Positions 1-12,270 of a stretch of 64,000 nucleotides of DNA are shown one piece after another. The first letter of the stretch is position 1. Each line of letters begins with the position of its first letter. The translations under genes were made by a program, and so were the position numbers. The stretch is from Blastomyces gilchristii SLH14081. Taxonomy: Eukaryota; Ascomycota; Eurotiomycetes; Onygenales; Ajellomycetaceae. The notes under the pieces were generated by a model. The model was not told where the DNA came from. It saw nothing but the letters and a program-made list of their open reading frames with translations, and searched no databases. The stretch lies in the NCBI RefSeq assembly GCF_000003855.2, contig NW_003101678.1, positions 1,654,470-1,718,469 of the forward strand, in the 5' to 3' direction.

Positions 1-201
1 CATTCAAAAGCCCACCCAACGGTCCCATTAGTCAGAATCAAACGCCGCGAACAATCCTTCCTATAAAAGTAAAAATTTGGGGAGTGCGTCCATTGTCATC
101 CAAAAAGGTTATCAGGAAGACAAGTAAAAAAAAAAAATAAAAAAAAAAAAATGAAAAAAAATAAAAGAGTAAATAAAAAGTAAACAGTTTTTAAAAAGAC
201 T
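1..201. other. AT-rich flank, no gene seen
   Basis: No coding region is recognised. Interrupted A-runs occupy about 127-180. The T/A stretch at 189-197 supplies the Pol III terminator of the adjacent minus-strand tRNA. Confidence 0.6.
193..197 (-). terminator. Pol III T-run terminator of tRNA-Asn
   Basis: Five A on the plus strand read as TTTTT on the tRNA strand, four bases beyond the discriminator base. This is the expected place and form for RNA polymerase III termination. Confidence 0.8.
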
Positions 202-275
202 CGTCCCTGGGAAGGCTCGAACTTCCAACCTCTCGATTAACAGTCGAACGCGCTAACCAATTGCGCCACAGAGAC
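202..275 (-). tRNA. tRNA-Asn (anticodon GTT)
   Basis: Read on the minus strand, a 7-bp acceptor stem (GTCTCTG with CAGGGAC) closes the cloverleaf. The anticodon loop is CTGTTAA, giving anticodon GTT (Asn), with T33 present. The T arm contains GTTCGAGCC. The discriminator base is G at position 202, as usual for tRNA-Asn. The internal A box (TGGCGCAATTGG) and B box are intact and there is no intron. A run of five T on the transcribed strand (193-197) lies just downstream. Confidence 0.95.
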
Positions 276-1331
276 TTGTTACTGGTTGATTTCGTAACCC
301 CCGCCATATTTATTATGTTGACTACGCTCTCGCAAAATTGATGGTTAACCACACCGAGCAGAGTCCGTCGCGATTACAACTTCAATTCGAAAAGAACAGA
401 GACCAGGTTCAGCCAACATCCTCCACGGCGGGGACCCGATATATCAGCTGGACCTTACCACAGACATTCTGGAGCCAAACCAACGCTGATGTCCAACTCG
501 ACACAGTTATGCGGCCGAGGAACAGCCCAAGGATAGGATGCTAACCTAGCTATCCTAGATCCAAGCTCCTTCGCGATCTTGCCGCGACCCCACAGCAAAG
601 TGCTACAAAGACGTCTTCCCAACCCAAATCAATGAGCCAATAAACGACTCCACTTGCTTTGGGTGGGGAATAATATCTCTCTATGATATTGTGGCTGGCT
701 GGTTCATTTGGTGAGCTACATAGCCAGATACTTGTACAACCTGCTGAAACATCATCCCCAAATACTCTTTGAGGCACTCTGGTTTATTAAACAATAAAAT
801 TCATGACTTGAGACCACCTGGCTCCTCGTCGGCACCTCAGCGAATTTCGGTCTAAGTCATGTTTGACTTGGGCTGCTTCTCTGCCTCTATGGGATCGTGG
901 ATTGTTCAGAGAATACAGAGTAAAGATTCTTTGCTTGGCAGAGCGGGGAGTGATGAGGGGTACTTGGATGTCATCTTAATCCATGTGGCGAATTTGGTTT
1001 TGAGGAATGCGGAAACGCCCCAAAACAAAGGATCTAATGACAATGGGGGAGCTGAGGGCTGCTGGAGCTCGATGGCCTCAGGAATGGAGTGCGGCGGTGC
1101 AGTTTGCTTCGCTCTGCCAACCTGTTTTTCCAGATTGCAGATTCTTTGTTAGCTTGATCGATAGCACCCTTTGGCCTCCTGATTCAGTCCACGGGTAGAT
1201 AGCTTCTTAAAGGGGCGATCCTAGCGGTTAGCTAGTTTGATATTGGTGCAGACCTCACTCACCCCAGCATCGTTCCCGAGCTATTTTCCACCCCGCCATC
1301 AATTTTTAACCAGCTGGTTCAACCACACAAC
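276..1331. other. Intergenic, no gene recognised
   Basis: Several short open frames exist (for example around 338-544 and 859-1152), but none resembles a known family and none has supporting splice or start context. The last few hundred bases probably contain the promoter of the gene starting at 1446. Confidence 0.5.
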
Positions 1332-1339
1332 TATATAAG
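1332..1339 (+). promoter_or_regulatory. TATA box of the small two-exon gene
   Basis: TATATAAG lies 107 bases before the ATG at 1446. It is followed by a pyrimidine-rich stretch and an A/C-rich leader, a typical layout for a strongly expressed fungal gene. Transcription start was not determined. Confidence 0.55.
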
Positions 1340-1445
1340 CATTACTCCACCCCCATATTTTCTAGACTCTCAGTTATTCTCATTCTAGTTTCTACCTAAA
1401 CCCCGCAAACCAAACAAGCAAACAAGCAGATAGATTGAACAAACA

Positions 1446-1947
1446 ATGGACTTCATCAACAAAATCGCTCGCTCCCAGGACCAGCAGAAAGAGAAATCAG
1501 CCGCAACAGACCACAAGAAACAAGGGGCCGGAGGATTCCTCTCCGGATTTGGTGACAAGCTCAATAGCGCTGCTGGCGGCGGCAGGGAGAGCGAGAAGAA
1601 TGAAGATATGCTCGATAAGAGTACGTTAACTATATATCACACCACTTCTTTTCCTAAAGTATTTCATTATTTTCTCCATCCACTATCTGTTCTTCTTTTT
1701 TCTCCTCTGCAATATCACGCACCGCGCACCGCGCACCGCAAGCGCCTCTTTCTAACTCTCCTCCACTCGAATCGCTTCAATACATAACTAACATGTGGAC
1801 ATGATTGTATCAGGCATCGACTTCGTCCAGGAACGCTTCCTGGGCCAGGGCCCGCAGGACAACGAGAGCGCGTTAGAGCAGGCTAAGGATGAGAAGATTT
1901 CAGACTTCATCCGTGACCAGTATAAGAACAGGACTGGTACGGAATGA
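1446..1947 (+). CDS. Small fungal stress-type protein, two exons
   Basis: Exons are 1446-1620 and 1814-1947, coding for 102 residues. The intron starts GTACGT, has a CTAAC branch motif near 1787 and ends at CAG. The predicted protein starts MDFINKIARS, has a Gly/Ala/Ser-rich middle, and ends in a charged helical part with DFVQERFLGQGPQ and KISDFIRDQYKNRTG. Small hydrophilic proteins of this layout are widespread in filamentous ascomycetes and are often labelled DNA-damage-responsive-like, but no biochemical role is established from sequence. No signal peptide or membrane segment is seen. A TATA box at 1332 supports this start. The splice model is well supported because the reading frame is kept and ends at a stop soon after the conserved tail. 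The function is unknown. Confidence 0.8.
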
Positions 1948-2172
1948 AGAAGCTCTTATATATGTGTACAATGTACATGTACATATTACGTGTGTATATG
2001 TCAACCACTGACATAGATATTTGTTGCTCACAGGAAAGGATTTCCCCATCAAAGATAAGAAGACGCGATTCGGCTGAAAAGTGATGGGATTTCCTCCCCT
2101 GCATCTAGGCGGTTAGGTGGTGTGGGAGGCAGGAATACGCATACATCCTGGGGGGTTGTGGGGTGAATAAGA

Positions 2173-2203
<31 letters not shown>

Positions 2204-3277
2204 CAATGTGAAATGATGATGGGTATGAATGAGATATATTCTATGCATGCATGATGTCTGATATATATGTATCTATATATGTATCTGGGTGAACAGAACA
2301 TGAAAATAGAAGAAAGATATCTATATAACGAACATTTTCACCTCTCCCATGACTATGTATTGATGAGTGAGCTTGGTTTTTGTCAGGGATCCTTGGATGG
2401 ATATTTATTCCCGGATAGTAATACATAGCTATATATCAAGACGGACTAGGGCCGTAGGTGCTGCGCAAATTATGCTGAAACTACAGACCATTTGCGGGCT
2501 GCACAGAATCCACCTATCCTAGGAATTAGAGTGAGCCAGGTATCAAGGGGATTTCCATAATTATTCAGTCTCTAGTGATGAGGTTAAAATAGCACACTGT
2601 CACTAGGAGCATAAAACAAGTTCAGTTGTGTGACAGGAAAATCCAGGCAAGCAAACAACAGATCCATGAAGATATATATAACGTAGTAAGGAATTGAAGC
2701 ATTGTCACTATGGTGCTGCTAATGAATAGCAATGAATAGAATTAGATCTACGGAGTAGACTGAGCTCCATTGGCTTGTTGAATGACCCCTAGAAATATGG
2801 TGAAAGAATGAACAGATCGAGGTTGGCCCAGACCACGCAGAGCCTCAACTTCGACGTCCAACGTCCAACGTTCCTTGACAGAACATCAAATCTGTACTCC
2901 ATCGTCACCATTTCCAACCCACTGTCTGTGTACAACTACTCAGCGTATATGTTTATTTACCTCTCTCATTGAGTAATTACTTCCATCCACGCGACTCTCT
3001 TTGCCTAAGTATTTGCTAGTGCCAGCTGCTCCACTCGCTGACCGCTGCCAAGCCCAGTTCGACGTTTAAAGTCCAGCTGCCATTCGGCTAGTCTCCAGAC
3101 CACCAACACCTGCAGCCAGGAATTTCTCTCCTTTCTTAGCACACTCCGTCCCTGGTACCCACGGTTGAAGGAGAGGAGTGTTTTATAGCACTCGGGTCTA
3201 CACATTCACGCCCAATGGATTGAAACTAAGGGCAGCCTCTCCCTACGTTTGAAACCCACCTTCTACGGTTGCATCAA
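1948..3277. other. Intergenic with poly-T tract, no gene recognised
   Basis: The spacer holds a 29-base T-run at 2175-2203 and several AT-rich TATATA stretches around 1960-2440. Short open frames on both strands look random. The last part, with a CT-rich stretch around 2940-3000, is probably the promoter and leader of the transporter gene. Confidence 0.55.
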
Positions 3278-5456
3278 ATGGGCGAAGGCTCCCTAGACTC
3301 CAAGGGTGCACGGAGAACCTCTTTGATATCGGTCCACAAGAGCCTATCCCTGCCCCCTCCTGCTCCCTACGATCCCGATCCCCTCAGCACTCACGAAGTC
3401 GAACCCTTCACCACCTACAGGAAGAATAAAAGTAGACACGAAGAGGGGGCCCATTACAGCGAGGGAGAGCACAGGCACCTACAAGAGGAGGATCAGGAGA
3501 AGGAGGAACGGGATCCTCTCCTGACGGGAATTGGCGCCCGATCCGATCGTTCCCGCCATTCCTCTTTTGCTGAAAGCGAGGTGCTTGAAATGGATTTCCT
3601 CGCCTCGGATGACGATCTCAACGATGACGAGGAAACCGGATTGACCGCTAAGGAGCGCAGACAGAGATGGAAGCAACGCAAACGACATCGTCGGGAACTA
3701 GATGCTAGAATCGTCGAGGTCAAGATCTCTGAGGATGGCCGCCGGCTGGCGGATAGGGCAGTGATCAAAAGACTAGGCATAAATGCGATATTGATTGGAT
3801 CGTGGTATATATTTTCGTTGTCGATATCAATTGTATGGACGAATCCCGTTTGTTGATATCTTCCTATCTTCCTATTTTGCGATATTGTTTCTCTTTCCCC
3901 TTGAGCTGACTGTATCTCAACTTTTGCAGTATAATAAATGGATGTTTTCATCCGATCACCTTAATTTTCAATTCCCCCTCTTCACAACCGGCCTACATAT
4001 GGCTGTGCAATTTACCCTATCCTCTATTGTGCTCTACCTTGTCCCCTCGTTACGACCACATAACGCATCCTCATCCGCCCATTCCGCCATTACTGGCCAG
4101 CCGCCGAAGCCCTTGGTGTCGAAACAATTCTACTTCTCCAGACTTGTCCCCTGCGGAGCCGCTACATCTTTAGATGTGGGACTGGGCAACATGTCTCTCC
4201 GATTCATCACTCTCACATTCCTAACTATGTGCAAGTCATCCTCCCTCGCATTTGTCCTTCTCTTCGCATTTCTCTTCCGTCTAGAGACTCCCTCTCTAAA
4301 GCTCATTCTCATCATCGGCACCATGACCATCGGGGTTGTAATGATGGTGGCAGGAGAAGCAGCATTCAATGCCCTCGGCTTCAGTCTCATCATCGCATCT
4401 GCATTCTTCTCAGGCTTTAGATGGGGTCTAACCCAAATCCTCCTTCTCCGACATCCTGCAACCGCAAACCCTTTCACCATGCTCTTCTTCCTCACCCCGA
4501 TAATGTTCGTTTGCCTCATAACCCTTGCACTCGCCATTGAAGGAGCTGGCGAAATCATCGAGGGCATCGGCATCCTGACAGCAAATGGCATCCTGCGCGG
4601 TATCGGCATCCTCCTTTTCCCCGGCTGCCTGGCTTTCTGCATGATCGCCTCAGAATTCGCGCTCCTCAAACGCTCCTCAGTTGTTACTCTGAGCATCTGC
4701 GGCATTTTCAAAGAAGTCATCACCATCAGCGCCGCCGGCCTCGTCTTCCACGACCCATTGACCCCAATCAACATCTCCGGGCTCATCATCACCATAGGCG
4801 CCATTGCCTCGTACAACTACATGAAAGTCACAAAAATGCGCCGTGACGCCCGGCTCAATGTCGCCGAGAGCGCTAACCCTATTGACGCCGACTCGGACGA
4901 GGAGGAATCACTAAGACCACCCGCAAGCAGCAACCCACTCACTAATAATGACGCTAATAGCATTAATAAAAATTATACCAACCCGAGCCTAACTACTCGC
5001 CTTGGCCTCTCTCTCAACACATCCCCAACCAACAAGGACAGCATATATACCCCCACAAACACCAACGTTCCCACAGACGAGAATACCGTCCTAACCCAGA
5101 GCGGCAGCGGCGAAGACCGAGGGCGCAACTCCATCCGCGCCAGGGTCAGTGGAACGACAGGCGCATCTTCTTCCCTTGTGCCCGGCACAGCAGGACTCTC
5201 CGGCGCAGTTGCCGGGGACCCATCCCTCCGCCCCCCGCTCCGAACCAGCGGTAGTGCCTTTGACGAAAATGGTCCCAATGCTAATGACATGCCACTGTCT
5301 TCGTCTTCGTCGTCGTTGGCATCATCAACGCGCGCACCGATGCCGGGAGTACAACAACGGAGTTTGAGTTGGAAGGGAGGCAGATCGATTTCTCCGAGGC
5401 CGCCAGCACCGTCCCCGTCGAAGATGCCGTCACCGGAGAAGATGAGTCGAGATTGA
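3278..5456 (+). CDS. SLC35C2/YMD8-like DUF250 (TPT family) membrane transporter
   Basis: Exons are 3278-3832 and 3930-5456, coding for 693 residues. The intron starts GTATGG and ends TTTTGCAG in phase 0. Residues 1-170 are acidic and charged and probably cytosolic. About ten hydrophobic segments follow. These include the family stretches NKWMFS, FTTGLHMAVQF, DVGLGNMSLRFITLTF, MCKSSSLAFVLLFAFLF and GFRWGLTQILL, which match the triose-phosphate/nucleotide-sugar transporter fold (drug/metabolite superfamily), closest to human SLC35C2 and yeast Ymd8. The likely location is Golgi or ER membrane; the substrate cannot be read from sequence. The last 180 residues are Ser/Pro/Asn-rich and low complexity, making the protein much longer than the animal homologue. 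The first in-frame ATG (3278) was chosen; an upstream TTG in the same frame is not a credible eukaryotic start. Confidence 0.9.
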
Positions 5457-6558
5457 ACGTTTCCCCTCCCCCTTTTTGGTTCCCTTTTATTTTATTTTGC
5501 CTATTCCCCTTTTACCGTGCTTTCCATACTTTTGCTTCCCCATTTTTCTTTTTTCTTTTCTTTTTCTTTCTTTTCTTTCTTTTCTTTTCTTTTTCCTTTT
5601 TCTTTCTTTTCTTTTTTTCTTTTCTTTTTCTATTTTTCTTTTTTTTGGATAGCGTTGGGTTGATTTCAGGGCTGTAAATTTTGCCCTTGTTTTGTATTCG
5701 TGAAAGTTAGGCCCTGAGTTGGTTTCTGGTACTTAATTTTTTTTTGGTCTTCCTTTCCTTTGATTCGGGTTGTTTAAGTTAGTTTGCTTTGCTTAGAGTT
5801 GGACATTAAAGGGATACAGAAGTGCGATTCCATTGAAATTTGTCCACCTTTTTTTTTCGGGGAATGGTTTTTATTAGAGCACAGGGATTTCGAAATTCGG
5901 GGTTGGTGGAAGTTTTGTTTCTTCCTTAACTCCCCTTCCCCCATAGTTACCATCATCATCCTCACCTAACGTTTGTAGAAAGGAAGTAAACGGGATAGAC
6001 AGGGGAGGTAGATAGATGGAGGTGGTGTGACAAGCAGGTGGTTCTATTTTGTTATAGCCTGTTTTGCTTTACCTATACACCAATTAAGTATATGTATGGA
6101 TTATATATATACTTCCTCCCTCTCCTTGCTTCTCTTTTCATCTCTAGCCCCCCTCTCGGAACGTCATATATATATCCCACTTCCTTCTATCAACTAGCCT
6201 CACGCTATCTCACCAGTCTATATAGCTATACAATCTCACAGCCTTTTTTTTTTCGGCTTTTGCCTTTTAATCTGCGCGATTTACAAGTTGGATCTAACCT
6301 CCGGATTCCATTATTCCCTCCCCAATCATCCATCCACCGCTTCCTGATTTCTATAGAGTAATATATATCCATCCCTAATCACCGTATGCTACCATCACGC
6401 GCAAGGTTTAACCAGGTAGTCAATTCATTCATAACATACGCTGCGAAAACTGCCCGAGCCGTCAGCCATCATCCCCCTACCTCTCGGTAGCAGGAAAAAC
6501 AAGTGTTATAAGCTGATATATATGTGTTACCTACTACCCCCGAAAGAAAGCCTCCCTC

Positions 6559-6559
<1 letters not shown>

Positions 6560-6601
<42 letters not shown>
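6560..6601. repeat. 42-base poly-A tract
   Basis: Uninterrupted A-run on the plus strand in the convergent spacer. It is unlike the other short A/T runs by its length. It could be a microsatellite or the tail of an old retrocopy, but no retrocopy is recognised beside it. Confidence 0.9.
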
Positions 6602-6602
<1 letters not shown>

Positions 6603-6684
6603 GGATAACAGATAAAAAAAGACAAAGGTTCACTTGGAAATAATAATAATCAATCACCCTCTTTTCTTTCTTTCCACTCGAACC

Positions 6685-6709
6685 CATCCATCCATCCATC
6701 CATCCATCC
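6685..6709. repeat. (CATC)n microsatellite
   Basis: About six perfect CATC units in the spacer between convergent genes. Confidence 0.85.
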
Positions 6710-7080
6710 CTATTCCTTACACAAAGGCACAGAGCCACCTAGGTCCTAGGTATGTATATCCGCCCAACCCAACCTTGGAGGGAAATTTCCCCAGGCCGCC
6801 CGTCCTGGCCTCATTGAATCCATTCTTTTTCACCCCCTGCTTCTCCTCACCACACCCCCCCCCTCCTTGCCATCGCTACCCCGGTTGTATCTCGCCGGCC
6901 GGTTGGATATATTATATATATATACACCTTACATGCGTAATGTATAGAGAGGTATATACCTCCAAAAAAACTCCCATTGCACTCGCACCCATCAATCCAA
7001 CCAATCATCCTCACAAGGAAGGGGAACGGCGGGGGGGGGGGGGCGGATTCTAAAACAAGTAGATAGGATAAATAACAGCT

Positions 7081-7105
7081 CCCATCCCATCCCATCCCAT
7101 CCCAT
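7081..7105. repeat. (CCCAT)5 microsatellite
   Basis: Five perfect pentamer units. They lie shortly after a G-run at about 7031-7043 in the same spacer. Confidence 0.85.
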
Positions 7106-7633
7106 CTTATTATTCCCTTCTCTTTCCCCCACCACCCAACCGCTGAACAAGGCCATACATAGATACCTTCTTTAAAAACGAAAAAAAAAGATATAGCCCT
7201 GTTTCAACTACTACCTACCTCCATAATAGAAGTCCAAACCGTCCACTGTGTGAGTGAGTGTGTATATAGTGTGTTTTTATTACTCCATATCACGCCAACG
7301 CCAACGCCCTCATGCTCATGCCCCATGTTCCATGCTCCGTGCTCCATGTCCCATGCTTCCATCCTCATGCCCATACCATCTCATCACGTCTCCCATTTCC
7401 AGCATACCACCGGCAAATGTCCACCACATAAAAAGAGAAAAAGACGAAAGAACACAAATATGTAACTGTATATAACGGGATTGAAAAGACTGGAGAGAAT
7501 CAGGTAGATACGATATGGGCATTTAATTTTTTTGGGGTTTAAAAAACGACCATTTCTTTCTTTCTCCGCTCCTTTCCCTTCTTCTCTGCATTCCCCTCCT
7601 CTTTCGCTACCGAAATTTATTATGTTTCCCCGC

Positions 7634-8898
7634 TTAACCGCCTTTCCTCTGGTTAGTAGTAGTAGTCGTTCCGGGTGTCGATGACCGGGCTCCATTATTG
7701 GTGGCGTTGTTATTGGTGATGGGAAGCGCTACGGCGGCTGCTTTTGCATTTCGATCGCGGTCCCTGGATGTGGAGGTGGAGGAGTTATTCGTGTTCGCAT
7801 TTGCATTTGTATGATGGTTATTAGCGGTATTACTATTGCGAGACTGATGGGAGAAGTGGCTGGAATTGGCAATTGCGGCGCTGGCGCTCCGGAGTTCGAT
7901 CTTCTTGCGTTCCATCTCAAGCTGGAATGGGGAAAACAACAACATAAATATTAGTTTCAATGACTCGAACCCACCATTGTTGTTTTTTGGATCAAATGAA
8001 AACGAACGAGAAGAAATAGTGAAAAAAACTGGGTAAATCTGTCACTTACCACTTTCCTAACTCTGGTCAGCGCCGCGCTCACCCCGCCGTTATCAGTCGT
8101 TAGAGAGCGGCAGTTATCAATGTGATACGGCTTAGAAATGATCACAGTATCAGCCACGACAATGCTCGTGCCATCCCAGCGCGCAGGCATTGTCCTGCTA
8201 AACGCATCGAAGAGATCCTGGGCTTCCTTGCTAACCCCCTTCCCGCGCCGTTGTTCGCGCTCATGGAGTTTGGCAATAGCAGCCGCTTCCCGATTCTTTA
8301 GGGCGCGGATATCGAGAGGGTAGATGGAAGGGTACGCGTTGGTGAAGGATGGGTTTTGCTCGGTGGGACTTGATGATGTAGAGTGTGGGGGTAAGGAGAG
8401 TAGTTGAAAGTTGTGGATACGGGATATGGGGATTATGTGATAGTCGCTTGGATGGGAGAGGGCAGGAGTGCCGGAGGTCATTGGTGTTGGTAGAGGGGGA
8501 GATGTATTGATTGCGATAAGATTGGTGATGGGACATGCGGTGAAGAGAGTCCCCTCGTGCGTTGTGGAGGTTGGAGATGTAGTAGTGACGCGGATACTAT
8601 TGACGAAACCAATTACCAATTTCATGTTAGCATAACAAGGGGAAAATATTGAGATGTAGAATCAAGCTTGCTCCCAATCAACCAGCAGTAAGTAAGGTAT
8701 GATAGCCGTCCACTTTTTCACTGGCAGACATCTATTCCAGGCAAGATCGATAAGAGTGCCACTACATATATCAAACACTTACCGGGCACCAATGGCTCCA
8801 CACAAAGCCATCTCCATCGCGACAGTACCCGACGGCCCAAGGCCCGACGCAACAGGGCCTTTCCCTCCAGTGCTCTGCCGCTTGTTCTCCGCTGCCAT
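7634..8898 (-). CDS. LSM12 homologue (Sm-like plus anticodon-binding-type domain)
   Basis: Coding exons on the minus strand are 8898-8783, 8596-8050 and 7921-7634, giving 316 residues. Both introns start GTAAGTG. Residues 38-110 (GARIRVTTTSP, EGTLFTACP, NLIAINT) form the LSM-like fold. Residues 125-221 match the LSM12 AD domain (SKEAQDLFDAFSRTMP, IVVADTVIISKPYHIDNC, LTRVRKV). LSM12 proteins bind RNA and associate with Ataxin-2/Pbp1-type complexes on ribosomes in other eukaryotes. The final exon adds about 95 residues, starting with a short charged helix (LEMERKKIELRS) and continuing as an Asn/Thr/Ser-rich low-complexity tail absent from animal LSM12. The ATG at 8898 starts MAAENKRQS and splices in frame, so this start is favoured over an ATG inside intron 1 (8625). 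Confidence 0.9.
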
Positions 8899-10235
8899 GG
8901 TGGAAGCGCGTTCGCTAAAACGCAGTCCTCAAAAACCAAGGTTGGAGCACGACGTGTAACAACAAGCGGGAAGCGGGAAACAGTGTGTCGGGTAAATTTA
9001 CTGCTTCACGAAGACCATGGAGAGACACGTTGGCGGTTTAAAGTGTCCCTTCTTTCCTTTTGCTATAAGAGAGTTGTTGTATACACTTCCCGGCGATTAC
9101 GCCAATCAATGCAGCTTTTCAATGGGACGATGGGGGTGGTGTAGCGTTATTTTTGAACGTAATTATGGCGGTGCTGAAACGGGCAAAATGAGGCGGGCGG
9201 CGGCTGGCGGCAAGGAAATAGCAACCCAAGCTTGTAAAACGATACCGGGAAAGGAGCGACAGAAGGGAAATAACAAGATGAAGAGGGCAAGAAATTAGGT
9301 GAAGGGAAATAAAAAATAGAAGAAAACAAAAAAGGGGCAGAAATTAATATAGATAAATTAGGTTGCTAAATTAAGACAAGACAACAACCAGAGCACTCAA
9401 ATGAAGCAACCGCTCCTCCTCCACCAGCCAGAGAAAACAAAGCACCAGGACTGGTTGAGAGAGCTTCCTGCGCACGACGAGCGGAGAGGAGTAAAAGGAC
9501 ACGAGGGAATTAATTGGGGGGTGATTGAGGTGCTGGAGAGTTGGAGATGGGTTTGGAGATGTTTTCGTTGAACTTCAGAAGGTTTTGCTGCGGGAGGCTA
9601 GAGTCAGATGGGCTTGGCGGATTAGTCATCGGCGAGGATGGCCAGAGGGTTTATTTACAAGAATCATTATATACGCTGTATGTAGATACAGCGTGAGCCG
9701 GATAAGAGGTAGCTAGCTACATATTGCTTCTGTCTAAAATTCAACTTAAGGAAGAATATTCAATTTTTGGGCTTATATAGGTAGATTAGTTTATAATCCA
9801 TCCTTAAATGCTCCAGCCGATGTCGATACAACCTCCCGCTTTTACCTTCTACCGTGTCCGTGCTTGGCTCTCTTCTTTCTCTCTGTTTTCCTCGTTCATC
9901 TTGTTTATTTTTATTTTTATTTTCATTTATTTGTTATTTGTTGTCCACCTTCCCTTGCATTTTTTTTTTTCTTTTTTTTGAAAATTTCCACATCCCCTTA
10001 AACCCAGTTGATCACATTCTGAGTTCGGTGGTATCCTTCCACGGTCCTCCGTCTTTTCGTGCAAGATCGAAAATGATGATTGGTGACAATGAACAGATGA
10101 AATAATGCCCCCTAAGCTGTTGTCCTAGCTGTTTACTTCGATATTTAGGAACGGGGCAAATCTAACCCCCATTCTTCCTCCCTTCCCCCTTACACAGGCC
10201 ACGCCTCGCTTCATTTTCACCACATAGCCATGACT
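8899..10235. other. Intergenic between LSM12 5' end and gnd1 3' end
   Basis: It contains the promoter and leader of LSM12 on one side and the 3' UTR of the 6-phosphogluconate dehydrogenase gene on the other. Short T-rich stretches occur near 9960-9980. No coding sequence was recognised. Confidence 0.55.
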
Positions 10236-12270
10236 CTATGCTTGGTATGTAGAAGCAGAGACATTACCACCGCGCCCAGTCCAGTTGACATGATGATACT
10301 GGCCCTCGGGATACTTCTCATTTGCACACTCGGGCTTGATAAGGAATGTATGCGCGCCAAAGTAATCCCGCTGAGCCTGGAGCAGATTGGCCGGTAGATC
10401 GCGGGTGCGGTAGCCGTCGTAGAAGCTGAGTGCGGTGCTGAACGCTGGTGTTGGGATTCCCCATAGCGCACCCTTGCTGACAACGTCGCGCCAGCCTGCT
10501 TGGGCCTTGTTGATGGCATTGTGGAAGAAGTCGTCGAAGAGGAGGTTCTCCAAGTCTGGGTTGTTGCGGTAGGCGTTGGTGATGTCCTTGAGGAAGACGG
10601 AGCGGATGATGCAGCCGCCTCGCCACATTAGGGCGATGGAAGGCTTGTTTAGTTTCCAGCCATATTCTTTTGCGGCCTGGTGGTTGAAGGTTGGGTTAGT
10701 TCATATTTTGGTGGAGATGGCGTATAATATGCCCTTGGAAGACGAATGGGAAAGGACAAAGGATGAATAACTCACGTCCTGGATCAGCATGAATCCTTGG
10801 GCGTAGGAAATGATCTTGGATGCATAGAGGGCCTGTTCCAGGTTGTCGATGAACTCCTCTCTGTTGCCAGTGAAGTTCGGGTTGGGTCCCTGGAGAATCT
10901 TGCTAGCCCGGATACGCTCTGATTTCAACGAGCTGAGGCAGCGGGCGAAAACAGCCTCGCCGATCAAAGTGACTGGCATGCCGAGATCGAGGGCATTGAT
11001 AGCGGTCCACTTGCCAGTACCCTTCTGCCCAGCAGAGTCGAGGATCTTTTCGACGAGCGGCACACCGTCGTCATCATTGTAGCGCAGGACGTCGCGGGTA
11101 ATTTCGATCAGGAAGGAATCCAAGACGCCCTTGTTCCATTTTTCGAAGACGTCGCCCATCTCCTTTCCGGTCATGCCTAGACCGCGTTTCATGATATCAT
11201 ACGCCTAGAATAACACAACACTCCCAGCCCTTTTTAGCCACAGACCCTTCGGAATGGTATGAAAGAATGAGGAATTGATGGGCAGAGCAATTGTTGTCCC
11301 GGCTTGCTCACCTCTGTGATCAGCTGCATATCACCATATTCGATGCCATTGTGGACCATCTTCACATAGTGGCCAGCGCCCTCATCACCGACCCAGTCAC
11401 AGCAGGGCTCGCCATCACTCTTGGCAGCAATGCTCTGGAAGATGTCCTTGATATATGGCCACGCCTCCTCGTTTCCACCGGGCATCAAGCTGGGCCCATA
11501 TCGGGCACCTTCCTCACCGCCGGAGACACCAGATCCCACAAAGCGGATGTTCTTGCTGGCTAGGTATTTTGTGCGACGGTTGGAGTCCGGGAAGTGGGAG
11601 TTTCCGCCATCGATGATGATGTCGCCGTCTTCAAGGTGGGGCAGGAGGGATTCGATGAAATCGTCGACTGGCTTGCCGGCCATGACTAGTAGCATGATTC
11701 TGCGTGGTCTTTTGAGCTTTGCGCAGAACTCCTCGATAGAGTGGGCACCGACAATAGATTTGCCTGGAAATATAGTTGTTAGTCATGTTTCAGTCTTTTT
11801 TGACGGCTCCGTGGGCTGTTAAATTCGCAAAGAAAATGCAACAAGAAAATTAAAAAGCAGACAAGAAGTTGTTTTCCAATGCTGGACGATTTACCTTTAG
11901 CTTCATTTTCCAGGAAACGGTCGACTTTAGACACAGTGCGGTTGAATGCTACGACGGTAAATCCATGATCTGCCACATTTAGGATGAGGTTCTGGCCCAT
12001 AACGGCCAGACCAATGAGGCCAAAATCACCACTGGGAGCAGATGACGCGGATGAACCGGCATCGATGCCGGCCAGACGAGCGCTGCAAGTCAGCAATCAA
12101 ATTTTGTCCAGGTTAATGCTGATGGATTTTGGGAGCGCAAGTTTGGGGAGAAGGTTGTTGATAGGTTTTCCCACCCAAATTGATGGGAGCCATAGAACAA
12201 GGCATTGAACATTGGGAGTCAAACTCGTTATTGGTAGAGCGAAGCGCACTTACACTGCCTTATCTGCCAT
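10236..12270 (-). CDS. gnd1: 6-phosphogluconate dehydrogenase, decarboxylating (EC 1.1.1.44)
   Basis: Coding exons on the minus strand are 12270-12254, 12082-11895, 11763-11312, 11204-10776 and 10676-10236, giving 508 residues. The enzyme oxidises 6-phosphogluconate with NADP+ to ribulose-5-phosphate, CO2 and NADPH in the cytosolic oxidative pentose phosphate pathway. Visible motifs are the NADP-binding [27 protein letters not shown], the catalytic-lysine region [15 protein letters not shown], the family signature [13 protein letters not shown], and the C-terminal DYFGAHTF and NWTGRGG. All are intact. The first exon codes for only five full codons (MADKA) and adds a short Ser/Ala-rich leader before the Rossmann fold. 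Splice sites are canonical and all phases agree. Length is as expected for fungal orthologues with a short N-terminal extension. Confidence 0.97.

Larger units (their letters stand above)
5457..7633. other. Convergent 3' spacer crowded with simple repeats
   Basis: The transporter (plus) and LSM12 (minus) genes point at each other across this 2.2-kb spacer, so it holds both 3' UTRs and terminators. It contains a T/C-only tract at about 5541-5647, a 42-base A-run at 6560-6601, a CATC tetramer array at about 6685-6709, a G-run at about 7031-7043, CCCAT pentamers at about 7081-7105, and a degenerate CATG-rich patch near 7310-7375. No gene is seen; the short open frames are low-complexity artefacts. 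Confidence 0.65.

Noticed and set aside
859..1152. 97-codon plus-strand open frame as a gene
   Set aside because: No family resemblance, no clear promoter or splice support, and overlapping frames of similar length suggest chance.
4130..4816. 228-codon minus-strand open frame
   Set aside because: It is antisense to the membrane-spanning exon of the transporter and only reflects its codon composition.
5541..5647. Coding low-complexity Phe-rich frame downstream of the transporter
   Set aside because: It is a T/C microsatellite in the 3' flank; the transporter frame has already ended at 5456.
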